A stretch of DNA of 12,558 nt from contig JBEAOO010000018.1 in the NCBI GenBank assembly GCA_041164825.1, positions 1 to 12,558 of the forward strand, read 5' to 3'. Source of the stretch: JBEAOO01 sp041164825 (GTDB taxonomy: Bacteria; Pseudomonadota; Gammaproteobacteria; Burkholderiales; Burkholderiaceae_C). This document shows, piece after piece, positions 1 through 7,076 of the stretch (position 1 is the stretch's first letter; the number at the start of each line of letters is the position of its first letter). A model generated the notes under the pieces. The model worked only from the letters and a program-made list of their open reading frames with translations, had not been told where the DNA came from and ran no database searches. A program made the translations under genes and the position numbers.

Positions 1-179
1 TGCAGGCCCACACGCTGTGGGTGATGGCGCGCGGCCAAGTGGTGCACCAAGGCGCGCCCGGCGACGCCGCCACCCACGCCGCGCTGCAAACCGTGTTCGA
101 CCACCGGCTCAAGCTGGTGGCGCTCGATGGGCAATGGATCGCCCTGCCGCACAACCCACCCACCGCTGCGCCCGCATGA
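1..179 (+). CDS. ABC transporter ATP-binding protein, C-terminal fragment (B12/siderophore-type, partial)
   Basis: The frame is open from the window edge (first full codon at base 3) to a TGA at 177-179, giving 58 residues. The visible part reads like the end of a FecE/BtuD-type ATPase: the strand with MARGQVVHQGAPGDA, the usual stretch after the H-loop (seen as V-x-x-G-x-P), followed by a helix and a tail with ALDGQWIALP. Walker A, signature and Walker B motifs would lie upstream of the window, so the family rests on this tail alone. Its stop overlaps the cbiA start by four bases (ATGA), which places it in the same transcript and suggests that it energises corrinoid or cobalt-chelate uptake. 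Ferric-siderophore import by the same ATPase family is the main alternative. Confidence 0.7.
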   Translation, partial: QAHTLWVMARGQVVHQGAPGDAATHAALQTVFDHRLKLVALDGQWIALPHNPPTAAPA

Positions 180-1480
180 CCGCCCGTGACCCCGTCTCCT
201 GCCCCGCCTTGATGGTCAGCGCCCCGGCCTCGGGCCAAGGCAAAACCAGCGTCACCGCCGCCATCGCCCGCCACCACGTTCGGCGCGGCCGGCGCGTGGC
301 CGTGTTCAAGACCGGGCCCGACTTTTTGGACCCGATGCTGCTCGAAGCCGCCAGCGGCCAGCCCGTGCGCCAGCTCGACCTCTACATGGGCGGGCTCGAC
401 CACTGCCGTGCCTTGTTGTTTGACGCGGCGCAGACGGCCGACCTGATCCTGGTCGAAGGCGTGATGGGCTTGTTTGACGGCACGCCCAGCAGCGCCGATC
501 TGGCGCAAGCCTTTGGCCTGCCCGTGCTGGCCGTGATCGACGCCAGCGCGATGGCGCAAACCTTTGGTGCGCTGGCGCATGGCCTGGCCACGTACCGCAG
601 CGACATCCGCGTGGCCGGCGTGGTGGCCAACCGCGTGGGCAGCGCGGCCCACGCGGCCATGGTGGCCGAATCGCTGCCGCCCGGTTTGCCGCTGTGGGCC
701 GCGCTGCCGCGCGACACCACGCTCAGCCTGCCGGAGCGCCACCTGGGTTTGGTGCAGGCGATGGAGCAGCCCGGCCTGCCCGCGCAACTCGACCGCTGGG
801 CCAACGCCTGGAGCGCCGCTTGTGGCGATCACGACCTGCCGCCTCCGGTGAGCTTTGCGCCCGCCGCCCACGCGCCCATCGCGCCGCTGCTGCAAGGCCG
901 GCGCATCGCCATCGCGCGCGACGAAGCGCTGAGCTTCATCTACCCCGCCAACCTCGATGTGCTGCGTGCGTTGGGCGCCGAGCTGGTGTTTTTCTCGCCG
1001 CTGCGCGATGCCGCACTGCCCGCATGCGACGCCGTGTGGCTGCCCGGCGGCTACCCCGAGTTGCACCTCGATGCGCTGGCCGCCAACACATCCCTCTGGG
1101 CCCACCTGCGCGCCCACCACGGCAGTGGCAAGCCGCTGCTGGCCGAGTGCGGCGGGCTGCTCTGCCTGGTCGATTCGCTGGCCGATGTGGCGGGCCAACC
1201 CGCCCCCATGGCGGGCATCTTGCCGGGCCACGCGGCGATGCAAAAGCGCCTCACGGCCCTCGGCCTGCACGAAGCCGCGCTGCCCGAAGGCACGCTGCGC
1301 GGCCACACGTTTCACTACTCCCAGCTCGACACGCCGCTGAGCCCGCTGCTGCGCACCACGCCGCAGCGCGCGGGCCGGGGCGGCGAAGCCGTCTACCGCG
1401 TGGGCCGGCTCACGGCCAGCTACTTCCACGCCTATTTCCCGTCCAACCCAGCGGCCATGGCGGCCTTGCTGGGCCCTTGA
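176..1480 (+). CDS. cbiA: Cobyrinate a,c-diamide synthase (CbiA/CobB)
   Basis: A 434-residue glutamine- and ATP-dependent amidotransferase that converts the a and c carboxylates of cobyrinic acid to amides. The N-terminal dethiobiotin-synthetase-like domain carries a P-loop variant, SAPASGQGKTS (residues 15-25), and EGVMGLFDG (94-102). The C-terminal class I glutamine amidotransferase domain has LPGGYPELH (289-297), the nucleophile Cys325 in AECGG, and the late His418 in YFHAYFPSNP. Length fits the family. The start at 176 is chosen because it overlaps the upstream stop as ATGA and puts the P-loop near the N-terminus. The frame is open back to base 17, but those extra 53 codons are Arg/Ala-rich and lie over the upstream ATPase gene, so they are not coding. 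With the early-cobalt pathway alongside, cobyrinate is the likelier substrate than hydrogenobyrinate, hence cbiA rather than cobB. Confidence 0.95.
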   Translation: MTARDPVSCPALMVSAPASGQGKTSVTAAIARHHVRRGRRVAVFKTGPDFLDPMLLEAASGQPVRQLDLYMGGLDHCRALLFDAAQTADLILVEGVMGLFDGTPSSADLAQAFGLPVLAVIDASAMAQTFGALAHGLATYRSDIRVAGVVANRVGSAAHAAMVAESLPPGLPLWAALPRDTTLSLPERHLGLVQAMEQPGLPAQLDRWANAWSAACGDHDLPPPVSFAPAAHAPIAPLLQGRRIAIARDEALSFIYPANLDVLRALGAELVFFSPLRDAALPACDAVWLPGGYPELHLDALAANTSLWAHLRAHHGSGKPLLAECGGLLCLVDSLADVAGQPAPMAGILPGHAAMQKRLTALGLHEAALPEGTLRGHTFHYSQLDTPLSPLLRTTPQRAGRGGEAVYRVGRLTASYFHAYFPSNPAAMAALLGP

Positions 1481-1503
1481 TTTCAACCCACCCACGCCCA
1501 CCC

Positions 1504-1509
1504 AAGGAG
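1504..1509 (+). promoter_or_regulatory. Ribosome binding site of the CbiM-type permease gene
   Basis: AAGGAG lies six bases before the ATG at 1516, in the largest intergenic gap of the window (35 bases, 1481-1515). Translation therefore appears to initiate independently here rather than by coupling to cbiA. The gap has no inverted repeat or riboswitch-sized space. Confidence 0.75.
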
Positions 1510-1515
1510 CCTTCC

Positions 1516-2193
1516 ATGCACATCGAACCCGGACTCGTCGACAGCAGCAAAATCCTGCTGAGCTATGCCACCGCTGCTGCGGCCCTCCTCTATGCGGCCA
1601 AGCTGGGCTGGGCCTTGGTGCGCCGCGATGGCGTGTCGGCGCTGAGCCTGCGCTCGGTGATCGCCGCGGCGCTGGTGTTTTGCTTTTTTGAGGTCTTGCC
1701 GCACCACCCGATCGGCGTCTCCGAGGTGCACCTGATTTTGGGCAGCACCTTGTTCCTGGTGCTCGGTGCTGCACCCGCGGCCTTCGGGCTGGCGGGCGGG
1801 CTGCTGATTCAGGGCCTGTTTTTTGCGCCCTTTGATCTGCCGCAGTACGGCATGAACCTCACCACGCTGCTGGTGCCGCTGTTTGCCACCGCCGCGCTGG
1901 CGCGCCGCATCATCGCGCCCGACACCGCGTATGTGGACATCGGCTACCGCCAGGCGCTGAAGTTGTCGCTGGCCTTCCAGGGCGGCATCGTGGTGTGGGT
2001 GGGTTTTTGGGCCCTCTATGGCCGCGGCGTGGGGGCCGACAACCTGGCCAGCATCGGCAGCTTTGGGGTGGCCTACATGAGCGTGGTGCTGCTGGAGCCG
2101 CTGGTGGACCTGGCCGTGCTGGCCGTGGCCAAACACCTGCACCGCCTGCGGGGCTCGGTGGCGCTGGAGCCGCGCCTGCACGGCGCCGCCTGA
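1516..2193 (+). CDS. cbiM: CbiM-type cobalt permease (energy-coupling factor substrate-binding subunit)
   Basis: A 225-residue integral membrane protein that probably carries Co2+ into the cell for the chelatase encoded nearby. It begins MHIEPG, matching the MHI start of the CbiM/NikM family, in which the free N-terminus and His2 coordinate the metal. His72, in GVSEVHLILGST, corresponds to the conserved His of the family's second metal-binding loop. Hydrophobic segments lie at about 12-35, 46-62, 74-104, 114-132, 147-169 and 182-205. A Shine-Dalgarno sequence fixes the ATG at 1516; the same frame is open upstream to 694 only because cbiA is GC-rich. No cbiN, cbiQ or cbiO follows, so it is either a stand-alone transporter or shares an ECF module coded elsewhere. 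Similarity to canonical CbiM is moderate, so nickel or another ion is possible, but the operon argues for cobalt. Confidence 0.78.
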   Translation: MHIEPGLVDSSKILLSYATAAAALLYAAKLGWALVRRDGVSALSLRSVIAAALVFCFFEVLPHHPIGVSEVHLILGSTLFLVLGAAPAAFGLAGGLLIQGLFFAPFDLPQYGMNLTTLLVPLFATAALARRIIAPDTAYVDIGYRQALKLSLAFQGGIVVWVGFWALYGRGVGADNLASIGSFGVAYMSVVLLEPLVDLAVLAVAKHLHRLRGSVALEPRLHGAA

Positions 2194-2206
2194 GGCCCGA
2201 CCCGCC

Positions 2207-3034
2207 ATGACGTGTGGAACCGTCTGGTTCGTCGGCGCCGGCCCGGGTGACCCCGAGCTGATCACCGTCAAAGGCCGCTCATTGATCGAGCGGGCCGGCG
2301 CCATCTTGTTTGCCGGCTCGCTGGTGAACGAGGCCGTCACGCGCTGGGCCCCGCCCGGCTGCGTGGTGGCCGACAGCAAGGGCATGACGCTGGACCAGAT
2401 GGCCGCCTGGCTGATTGAGCAAGCCGGCCGCTGCGAGACCGTGATCCGCCTGCAAACCGGCGACCCGGCACTCTACGGCGCGCTGATCGAGGTGGTGCAG
2501 CCGCTGGACGCGGCGGGGGTGCCGATCCGCGTCGTGCCGGGCGTGTCGTCGGCCATGGCGTCGGCCGCGGCGGCGGTGGAAACCTTCACCCTGCCCGAGG
2601 TCACGCAGACCACCATCTTCACGCGCGTGGAGGGCCGCACGCCCATGCCCGCCGGTGAAGACCTGGCCGCGCTGGCGGCGCACCGCTGCACGCTGTGCAT
2701 CTTTTTGTCGATCACATTGCTGCACAAAGTGCAGAGCGAGCTGCGCGCCGCCGGCTGGCCCGAAGACGCGCCGATGCTGGTGGTGCACAAAGCCAGCTGG
2801 CCGGGCGAAGAAATCATCGTGCGCGGCACGCTCGCCAGCATCAAACAACAGTGCCGCGACGCCGGCATCGTCAGCCAGGCCATGGTGATTGCCAGCCCCA
2901 CGCTGGGCGCGCGCCAGTGGCCCGAGTTGGCCAAATCCAAGCTCTACGACCCGAGCTTCACCCACCGTTTTCGGCGCGCTTCGGCGCCCGCCGCCACCAT
3001 CACTACCGCCGCCACACAGGACTCGCAAGCATGA
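2207..3034 (+). CDS. cbiF: Cobalt-precorrin-4 C11-methyltransferase (CbiF/CobM)
   Basis: A 275-residue class III (tetrapyrrole) SAM-dependent methyltransferase that methylates C11 of cobalt-precorrin-4. Hallmarks in order are the glycine-rich VGAGPGDPELIT (9-20), RLQTGDPALYGA (81-92), and the SAM-pocket VVPGVSS (109-115). GAGPGDPELIT together with the SKGMTLDQM stretch (57-65) separates CbiF/CobM from the other methyltransferases in this operon. The last 25 or so residues (Ala/Thr-rich) extend beyond the catalytic core. The gene starts 13 bases after the permease stop, with a weak GAGG at 2192-2195 that overlaps that stop, and its TGA overlaps the cbiX ATG. The product feeds CbiG. Confidence 0.95.
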   Translation: MTCGTVWFVGAGPGDPELITVKGRSLIERAGAILFAGSLVNEAVTRWAPPGCVVADSKGMTLDQMAAWLIEQAGRCETVIRLQTGDPALYGALIEVVQPLDAAGVPIRVVPGVSSAMASAAAAVETFTLPEVTQTTIFTRVEGRTPMPAGEDLAALAAHRCTLCIFLSITLLHKVQSELRAAGWPEDAPMLVVHKASWPGEEIIVRGTLASIKQQCRDAGIVSQAMVIASPTLGARQWPELAKSKLYDPSFTHRFRRASAPAATITTAATQDSQA

Positions 3035-3948
3035 GCACACCCAGCACCCCCGATTTCACCGTGTTGCTCGTGGGCCATGGCTCACGCGAGGCCGAGGGCA
3101 ACGACGAGATCCTGCGCTTTGTGGACCAGTGGCGCGCGCGCCAACCGGCCTGGCGCATCGAGGTGTGCTTCATTGAATTTGCCGCGCCCTCGCTGCACGA
3201 CGGCCTGCTGGCCGCCGCCCACGGCAGCCGCCGCGTGCTGGTGCTGCCGCTGATCTTGAACGCCGCCGGCCACGTGAAGATGGAGATCCCCGAGGCCATC
3301 GAGCACGCCCGTTTGCACGCCCAGCACCATGCCACCGGCGTGAGCTACCTCTACGGCCCGCACCTCACTGCCTGCGACCCGATCTTGGCCATCCTCAAAC
3401 GCCGCCTGCGGCAGGCGATGTCGGCGCTCGACATGCCCGACCCGCACACCACCGGCGTGGTGCTGCTGGGCCGCGGCTCGTCCGACCGCGGCGCCAACGG
3501 CGACATGGCCAAGATGGCGCGCTGGCTGCAAGAAGAAGGCGACCACGAGCTGGTGGAGCTGGCCTTCACCGGCATCACCTGGCCGCGCCTGGAGCGCGTG
3601 GTGCAGCGCCAGGTGCTGATCGGCATGCGGCAGATCGTGGTGCTGCCCTACTACCTCTACACCGGCACGTTGATGCAGCGCATCCACCGCCAGGTCGATC
3701 ACCTGCGCGCGCAATACCCGCAGATTCGCCTGACGTGCGGCACGCACTTCGGGTTTGAGAAAGAAGTGTTCGAGCTGCTCGACCAGCGCGTGGCCGACCT
3801 GCTGGCCGGCGTGCCCGACAGCAAGCTGCCCTGCGACGGCTGCAGCTACCGCGAGATCGCCCACGACCTGGGCCATGGGCACTCGCACGAGCACACGCAC
3901 GCACCGGTGCAGGTGCATGCCCTGGCGCCGCAAGGGCAGCCGGCATGA
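3031..3948 (+). CDS. cbiX: Sirohydrochlorin cobaltochelatase, two-domain long form (CbiXL), His-rich tail
   Basis: A 305-residue class II chelatase that inserts Co2+ into sirohydrochlorin, the committed step of the early-cobalt route. The N-terminal half carries the expected metal and catalytic histidines: His16 in VGHGS and His81 in NAAGHVKMEIP. The second half (about 142-260) repeats the fold, but its matching positions are degenerate: LGRGSSD at 147-153 has Arg148 in place of His, and PYYLYTGTL at 206-214 lacks a His. Catalysis should therefore reside in the first half, as in other long CbiX proteins. After the fold come LPCDGC (266-271), a CxxC resembling the Fe-S motif reported in the Bacillus megaterium enzyme, and a tail with histidines at 278, 282, 284, 286, 288, 290 and 296. 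The start overlaps the cbiF stop (ATGA), with AGGA at 3018-3021 upstream. Confidence 0.95.
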   Translation: MSTPSTPDFTVLLVGHGSREAEGNDEILRFVDQWRARQPAWRIEVCFIEFAAPSLHDGLLAAAHGSRRVLVLPLILNAAGHVKMEIPEAIEHARLHAQHHATGVSYLYGPHLTACDPILAILKRRLRQAMSALDMPDPHTTGVVLLGRGSSDRGANGDMAKMARWLQEEGDHELVELAFTGITWPRLERVVQRQVLIGMRQIVVLPYYLYTGTLMQRIHRQVDHLRAQYPQIRLTCGTHFGFEKEVFELLDQRVADLLAGVPDSKLPCDGCSYREIAHDLGHGHSHEHTHAPVQVHALAPQGQPA

Positions 3949-4622
3949 GCTCGGTCAACACGGTCACCGAGCAGCTCACCGCGGCCGGCCAGGCCATTGA
4001 GCACGACAGCTTCGCCATCATCGACGCCGAGGCCGGCCCGCACAGCTACACGCCCGCCCAGTGGCCGATCGTGCGCCGCATGATCCACGCCAACGCCGAC
4101 TTCGAGTTCAACGGCCTGACCGCGTTTCACCCCGAGGCCGTGAGCGCCGGCATCAACGCCATGCTGCGCGGCGGCACGCCCGTGGTGGCCGATGTGGAGA
4201 TGATTTGTTCGGGCCTCTCCAAGCCGCGCCTGGCGCACTTTGGCATGGCCACGCACCAGTTCATCAGCGATGCCGATGTGATCGCGCAAGCGCAAGCCGA
4301 GAACACCACCCGCGCCGTGCAGGCCATGCGCAAGGCGCACCGCCTGGGCCTGCTGGAGGGCGCCATCGTCGGCATCGGCAACGCGCCCACGGCGCTGATC
4401 GAGCTGGTGCGGCTGATCAACGACGATGGCCTGCGGCCCGCGCTGGTGGTGGGCATGCCGGTGGGGTTTGTGTCGGCGGCCGAATCGAAAGACCTGATGG
4501 CAGCGCGCGCCGACGTGCCCTGGATCGTGATCCGCGGCCGCAAGGGCGGCTCCACCTTGGTGGTGGCGGCGCTGCACGCCTTGTTGGCACTGGCCGAGGC
4601 GCAGCAGCGCGCGCAGGGCTGA
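3945..4622 (+). CDS. cbiC: Cobalt-precorrin-8 methylmutase (CbiC/CobH)
   Basis: A 225-residue enzyme that moves the methyl group from C11 to C12 of cobalt-precorrin-8 to give cobyrinic acid. The family signature is clear: RRMIHANADFEFNGL, with the catalytic His48, near the N-terminus, then GGTPVVADVEMICSGL, GNAPTALIEL, and the C-terminal GMPVGFVSAAESK and IRGRKGGST. Length is typical for CobH/CbiC. The ATG overlaps the cbiX stop by four bases, with AAGGG at about 3932-3936 eight bases before it. The gene sits far from the enzyme that supplies its substrate (CbiET), so gene order does not follow reaction order. CobH and CbiC are the same family and only the cobalt state of the substrate differs. 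The operon supports the cobalt form. Confidence 0.95.
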   Translation: MSSVNTVTEQLTAAGQAIEHDSFAIIDAEAGPHSYTPAQWPIVRRMIHANADFEFNGLTAFHPEAVSAGINAMLRGGTPVVADVEMICSGLSKPRLAHFGMATHQFISDADVIAQAQAENTTRAVQAMRKAHRLGLLEGAIVGIGNAPTALIELVRLINDDGLRPALVVGMPVGFVSAAESKDLMAARADVPWIVIRGRKGGSTLVVAALHALLALAEAQQRAQG

Positions 4623-4629
4623 CCCCGCC

Positions 4630-5739
4630 ATGATGGACAAAACCACCCGCCGCGGCACGCGCACCGGTTTCACCACCGGCGCCTGTTCGGCCGCGGCCGC
4701 GCGGGCGGCTGTGCTGGGGCTGGTGCACGGCACGGTGCCGGACACGGTGGAGGCCCTGCTGCCCAACGGTGACCGGGTGCGCTTTGCCGTCAACGAGGGC
4801 CGCTGCGAGGGCTTGAGCGCGCACGCCATGGTGATCAAGGACGCGGGCGACGACCCCGACTGCACCGACAAGGCCCACCTCACCGCCGATGTGCGGCGCC
4901 TGCCCGGCGAGGCCGGTGTGTTCCGGCTGCTGGGCGGCTTCGGTGTGGGCACGGTGACCATGGCCGGCCTGGGGTTGGCCGTGGGCGGCCCTGCCATCAA
5001 CCCGGTGCCGCGCGCCAACATCGAAGACAACCTGCACGAGGCGGGCGCCGCGCTGCTGGCGGTGGACGGGTTGGAGGTGTGCATCTCGGTGCCGCAAGGC
5101 GTGGAGATGGCCAAAAAAACGCTGAACGCGCGCCTGGGCATCTTGGGCGGCATCTCCATCTTGGGCACCACCGGCATCGTCAAGCCCTACAGCACCTCGG
5201 CCTACCGGGCCAGCGTGGTGCAAGGCGTGCAGGTGGCCGCCACGCTGGGCCACGGCGTGGTGGTGCTCACCACCGGCGGGCGCACCGAGCAGTTCGCGAT
5301 GAAGGAGCGGGCCGATTTGCCCGCCGCCTGCTTTGTGCAGATGGGCGACTTTTTGCGCTACGCGCTCGATGAGGCCGTGGCCCAGGGCCTGAAGCAGGTG
5401 GTGATCGGCGGCATGGTGGGCAAGCTCACCAAGATCGCCCAGGGCGAGACCATCACCCACGCCAACCGTGCCGAGGTGGACACCGGCTTGCTGGCCGAGC
5501 TGGCCGCCGGCATTGGCGCGCCGGCCGACGAGTGCGCGGCCATCGCCAACGCCGAGACCGCACGTTTTGCCGCCGAGCGCATGGAAGCGCTTGGCCTGCT
5601 GGGCGCGTTTCACCAGGCGCTGGTGAACAAGGTGGTGAGCACGCTCACCGCCGCCGACCGCTATGGCCAGCAGTTCCAGCTGCATGTGCTGGTGTGTGAC
5701 TTTGAGGGCCAGAAGCTGGCCGAGGCCCGATCCGCATGA
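4630..5739 (+). CDS. cbiD: Cobalt-precorrin-5B C1-methyltransferase (CbiD)
   Basis: A 369-residue SAM-dependent methyltransferase of its own fold family. It methylates C1 of cobalt-precorrin-5B after CbiG has opened the lactone and released acetaldehyde. Diagnostic segments are RTGFTTGACSAAAA (11-24), the central ILGGISILGTTGIVKPYS (171-188), and GGMVGKLTKIAQG (about 259-271). CbiD has no role in the aerobic pathway, where CobF does the C1 step, so it is one of the best route markers here. Two ATGs stand in tandem (4630 and 4633). The first is used, but neither has a convincing Shine-Dalgarno sequence; the gene starts seven bases after the cbiC stop, so translation is probably reinitiated by coupling. 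An A7 run lies at 5113-5119 inside the gene, without any sign of frameshifting. Confidence 0.95.
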   Translation: MMDKTTRRGTRTGFTTGACSAAAARAAVLGLVHGTVPDTVEALLPNGDRVRFAVNEGRCEGLSAHAMVIKDAGDDPDCTDKAHLTADVRRLPGEAGVFRLLGGFGVGTVTMAGLGLAVGGPAINPVPRANIEDNLHEAGAALLAVDGLEVCISVPQGVEMAKKTLNARLGILGGISILGTTGIVKPYSTSAYRASVVQGVQVAATLGHGVVVLTTGGRTEQFAMKERADLPAACFVQMGDFLRYALDEAVAQGLKQVVIGGMVGKLTKIAQGETITHANRAEVDTGLLAELAAGIGAPADECAAIANAETARFAAERMEALGLLGAFHQALVNKVVSTLTAADRYGQQFQLHVLVCDFEGQKLAEARSA

Positions 5740-7076
5740 ACACCTTGTCCACCGACCCCAGCCCGTGCCGCGTCATCGGCGTGCTCGATGACGGCGCCGC
5801 CAGCCTCAGCGCCACCGCACTGGCGCACCTGCGCCGCGCCGATGTGGTGATTGGCGGCAGCCGCACGCTGGCGCTGTTCGACGACGAGATCGCGCCCCAC
5901 GCCACCCGCCACGACCTCAGCGGCCAGCTGAGCGCCGTGCCCGAGTGGATCCGCGCGGCCCGCGCCGATCAGCTGCGCGTGGTGCTGCTCGCCACGGGTG
6001 ATCCGCTGTGCCACGGCATCGCCAGCTATCTGGCGTCGCGTCTGTGCGTGCAGGCGCTGGAGGTGCTGCCCAATGTATCGACGCTGCAACTCGCCTGTGC
6101 CCGTGTGGGTTTGGCCTGGCAAGACGCGCGGATCGTGTCCATCCACGCGGCCGATGCCGGCGAGTGGCAGGTGGGTGCGGCGCCCACGCACGGCCTGTAT
6201 GCGCTGGCCCAGGCCCTGCGCGCACACGATCGCCTGCTGGTGCTGACCAGCCCGCACAACACGCCTGAGCGCGTGGCCCGGCTGCTGCTGGCCGAAGGCC
6301 AGGGTGAGGACTTTCACCTCGCCGTGGCCGAGCGGCTGAACACTTCCGACGAGCGCGTGCGGGCCGACCTCACCCCGGCTGAGGCCTCCACCCTCCGCTT
6401 TGCCGACCCCAATGTGCTGCTGCTCTGGCGCGTGCGCGAGCGCCCCTCGCCGGTGCTGCTGGGCTTGGCTGACGCCAGCTACCAGCAGCGCCAGCCCGAC
6501 AAAGGCCTGATCACCAAACAAGAGGTGCGGGCCGTGTCGCTGGCGCGCCTGCAGTTGCGCGCGCACAGCGTGGTGTGGGACATCGGCGCCGGCAGTGGCT
6601 CGGTGGGGCTGGAGGCCGCGCGCTTGTGTGCGCAAGGCCATGTGTGGGCGATCGAGAAGAACGACGCCGACGTGGCCATTGCGCGCCAGAACCAACGCGC
6701 CTTTGGCCTCAGCAACCACACGCTGGTGCAGGGCAAAGCGCCCGAGCACTTGGCCGATTGGCCGGCGCCAGACGCGGTGTTCATCGGTGGCTCAGGCGGT
6801 GAGCTGGCCGAGCTGATCACGCTGATTCTGGCGCGGCTGAAACCGCAAGGCTGGCTGGTGATGAACTTTGTGACGCTGGAAAACCTGGCCGCGGCCACGC
6901 AAGCCCTCACCGCGGCCCACGCCCACTGGGACGTGCTGCAACTGCAAGCCGCGCGCAGCAAACCCATCTTGCACATGCACCGCATGGCGGCCGAGAACCC
7001 GGTGTGGATTGTTTGCGCGCAGGCAGCAGGTGCGGTGGACGGCGCATCCGCCCAGGAGCCCCGCCATGCAGCCTGA
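5736..7076 (+). CDS. cbiET: Fused cobalt-precorrin-7 C5-methyltransferase / precorrin-6B C15-methyltransferase and decarboxylase (CbiET, CobL-type)
   Basis: A 446-residue fusion. Residues 11-235 are the CbiE class III methyltransferase with LLATGDPLCHG (84-94) and VLPNVSTLQLA (110-120). Residues 245-430 are the CbiT Rossmann-type methyltransferase, beginning PDKGLITKQEVRA and carrying the SAM motif DIGAGSGSVGLE (282-293) and FIGGSGGEL (349-357). CbiT methylates C15 and decarboxylates the C12 acetate; CbiE then methylates C5. The same fusion is called CobL in the aerobic pathway, so the architecture does not decide the route. The CbiE glycine-rich start reads VIGVLDDGAASLS (13-25), with Leu where class III methyltransferases usually have the second Gly of GxGxxG. 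The ATG overlaps the cbiD stop, and the last 11 bases overlap cbiL. Confidence 0.93.
   Translation: MNTLSTDPSPCRVIGVLDDGAASLSATALAHLRRADVVIGGSRTLALFDDEIAPHATRHDLSGQLSAVPEWIRAARADQLRVVLLATGDPLCHGIASYLASRLCVQALEVLPNVSTLQLACARVGLAWQDARIVSIHAADAGEWQVGAAPTHGLYALAQALRAHDRLLVLTSPHNTPERVARLLLAEGQGEDFHLAVAERLNTSDERVRADLTPAEASTLRFADPNVLLLWRVRERPSPVLLGLADASYQQRQPDKGLITKQEVRAVSLARLQLRAHSVVWDIGAGSGSVGLEAARLCAQGHVWAIEKNDADVAIARQNQRAFGLSNHTLVQGKAPEHLADWPAPDAVFIGGSGGELAELITLILARLKPQGWLVMNFVTLENLAAATQALTAAHAHWDVLQLQAARSKPILHMHRMAAENPVWIVCAQAAGAVDGASAQEPRHAA
7054..7058 (+). promoter_or_regulatory. Ribosome binding site that decides the cbiL start
   Basis: AGGAG lies seven bases before the ATG at 7066, inside the 3' end of cbiET. 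It favours 7066 over the upstream ATG at 7009, which would add 19 unlikely residues, and over the downstream ATG at 7087, which lacks a comparable site. Confidence 0.7.

Noticed and set aside
17..175. N-terminal extension of cbiA by 53 codons
   Set aside because: It reads Arg/Ala/Pro-rich, overlaps the ABC ATPase tail in another frame, and would place the P-loop unusually far into the protein.
1481..1515. Possible riboswitch or terminator between cbiA and the permease gene
   Set aside because: The gap is only 35 bases, has no inverted repeat, and is mostly a C-rich leader plus the ribosome binding site.
1483..2385. A 300-codon open frame on the minus strand, opposite the cbiM-type gene and the start of cbiF
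   Set aside because: Its translation is rich in His, Gln, Gly and Ala without recognisable motifs, as expected from the complement of GC-rich coding DNA, and the plus strand encodes a convincing membrane protein with a good Shine-Dalgarno sequence.
5113..5119. A7 run in cbiD considered as a programmed frameshift site
   Set aside because: The cbiD frame is intact and full length on both sides, and no alternative product of interest follows from either shifted frame.
3846..5183. A 445-codon minus-strand open frame across cbiX, cbiC and cbiD
   Set aside because: It spans three well-supported plus-strand genes, has low-complexity composition and no motif; its length only reflects high GC at third positions.
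4417..5685. A 422-codon minus-strand open frame opposite cbiC and cbiD
   Set aside because: It has His/Gly/Ala-rich composition, no recognisable domain, and lies opposite the conserved CbiD motifs.
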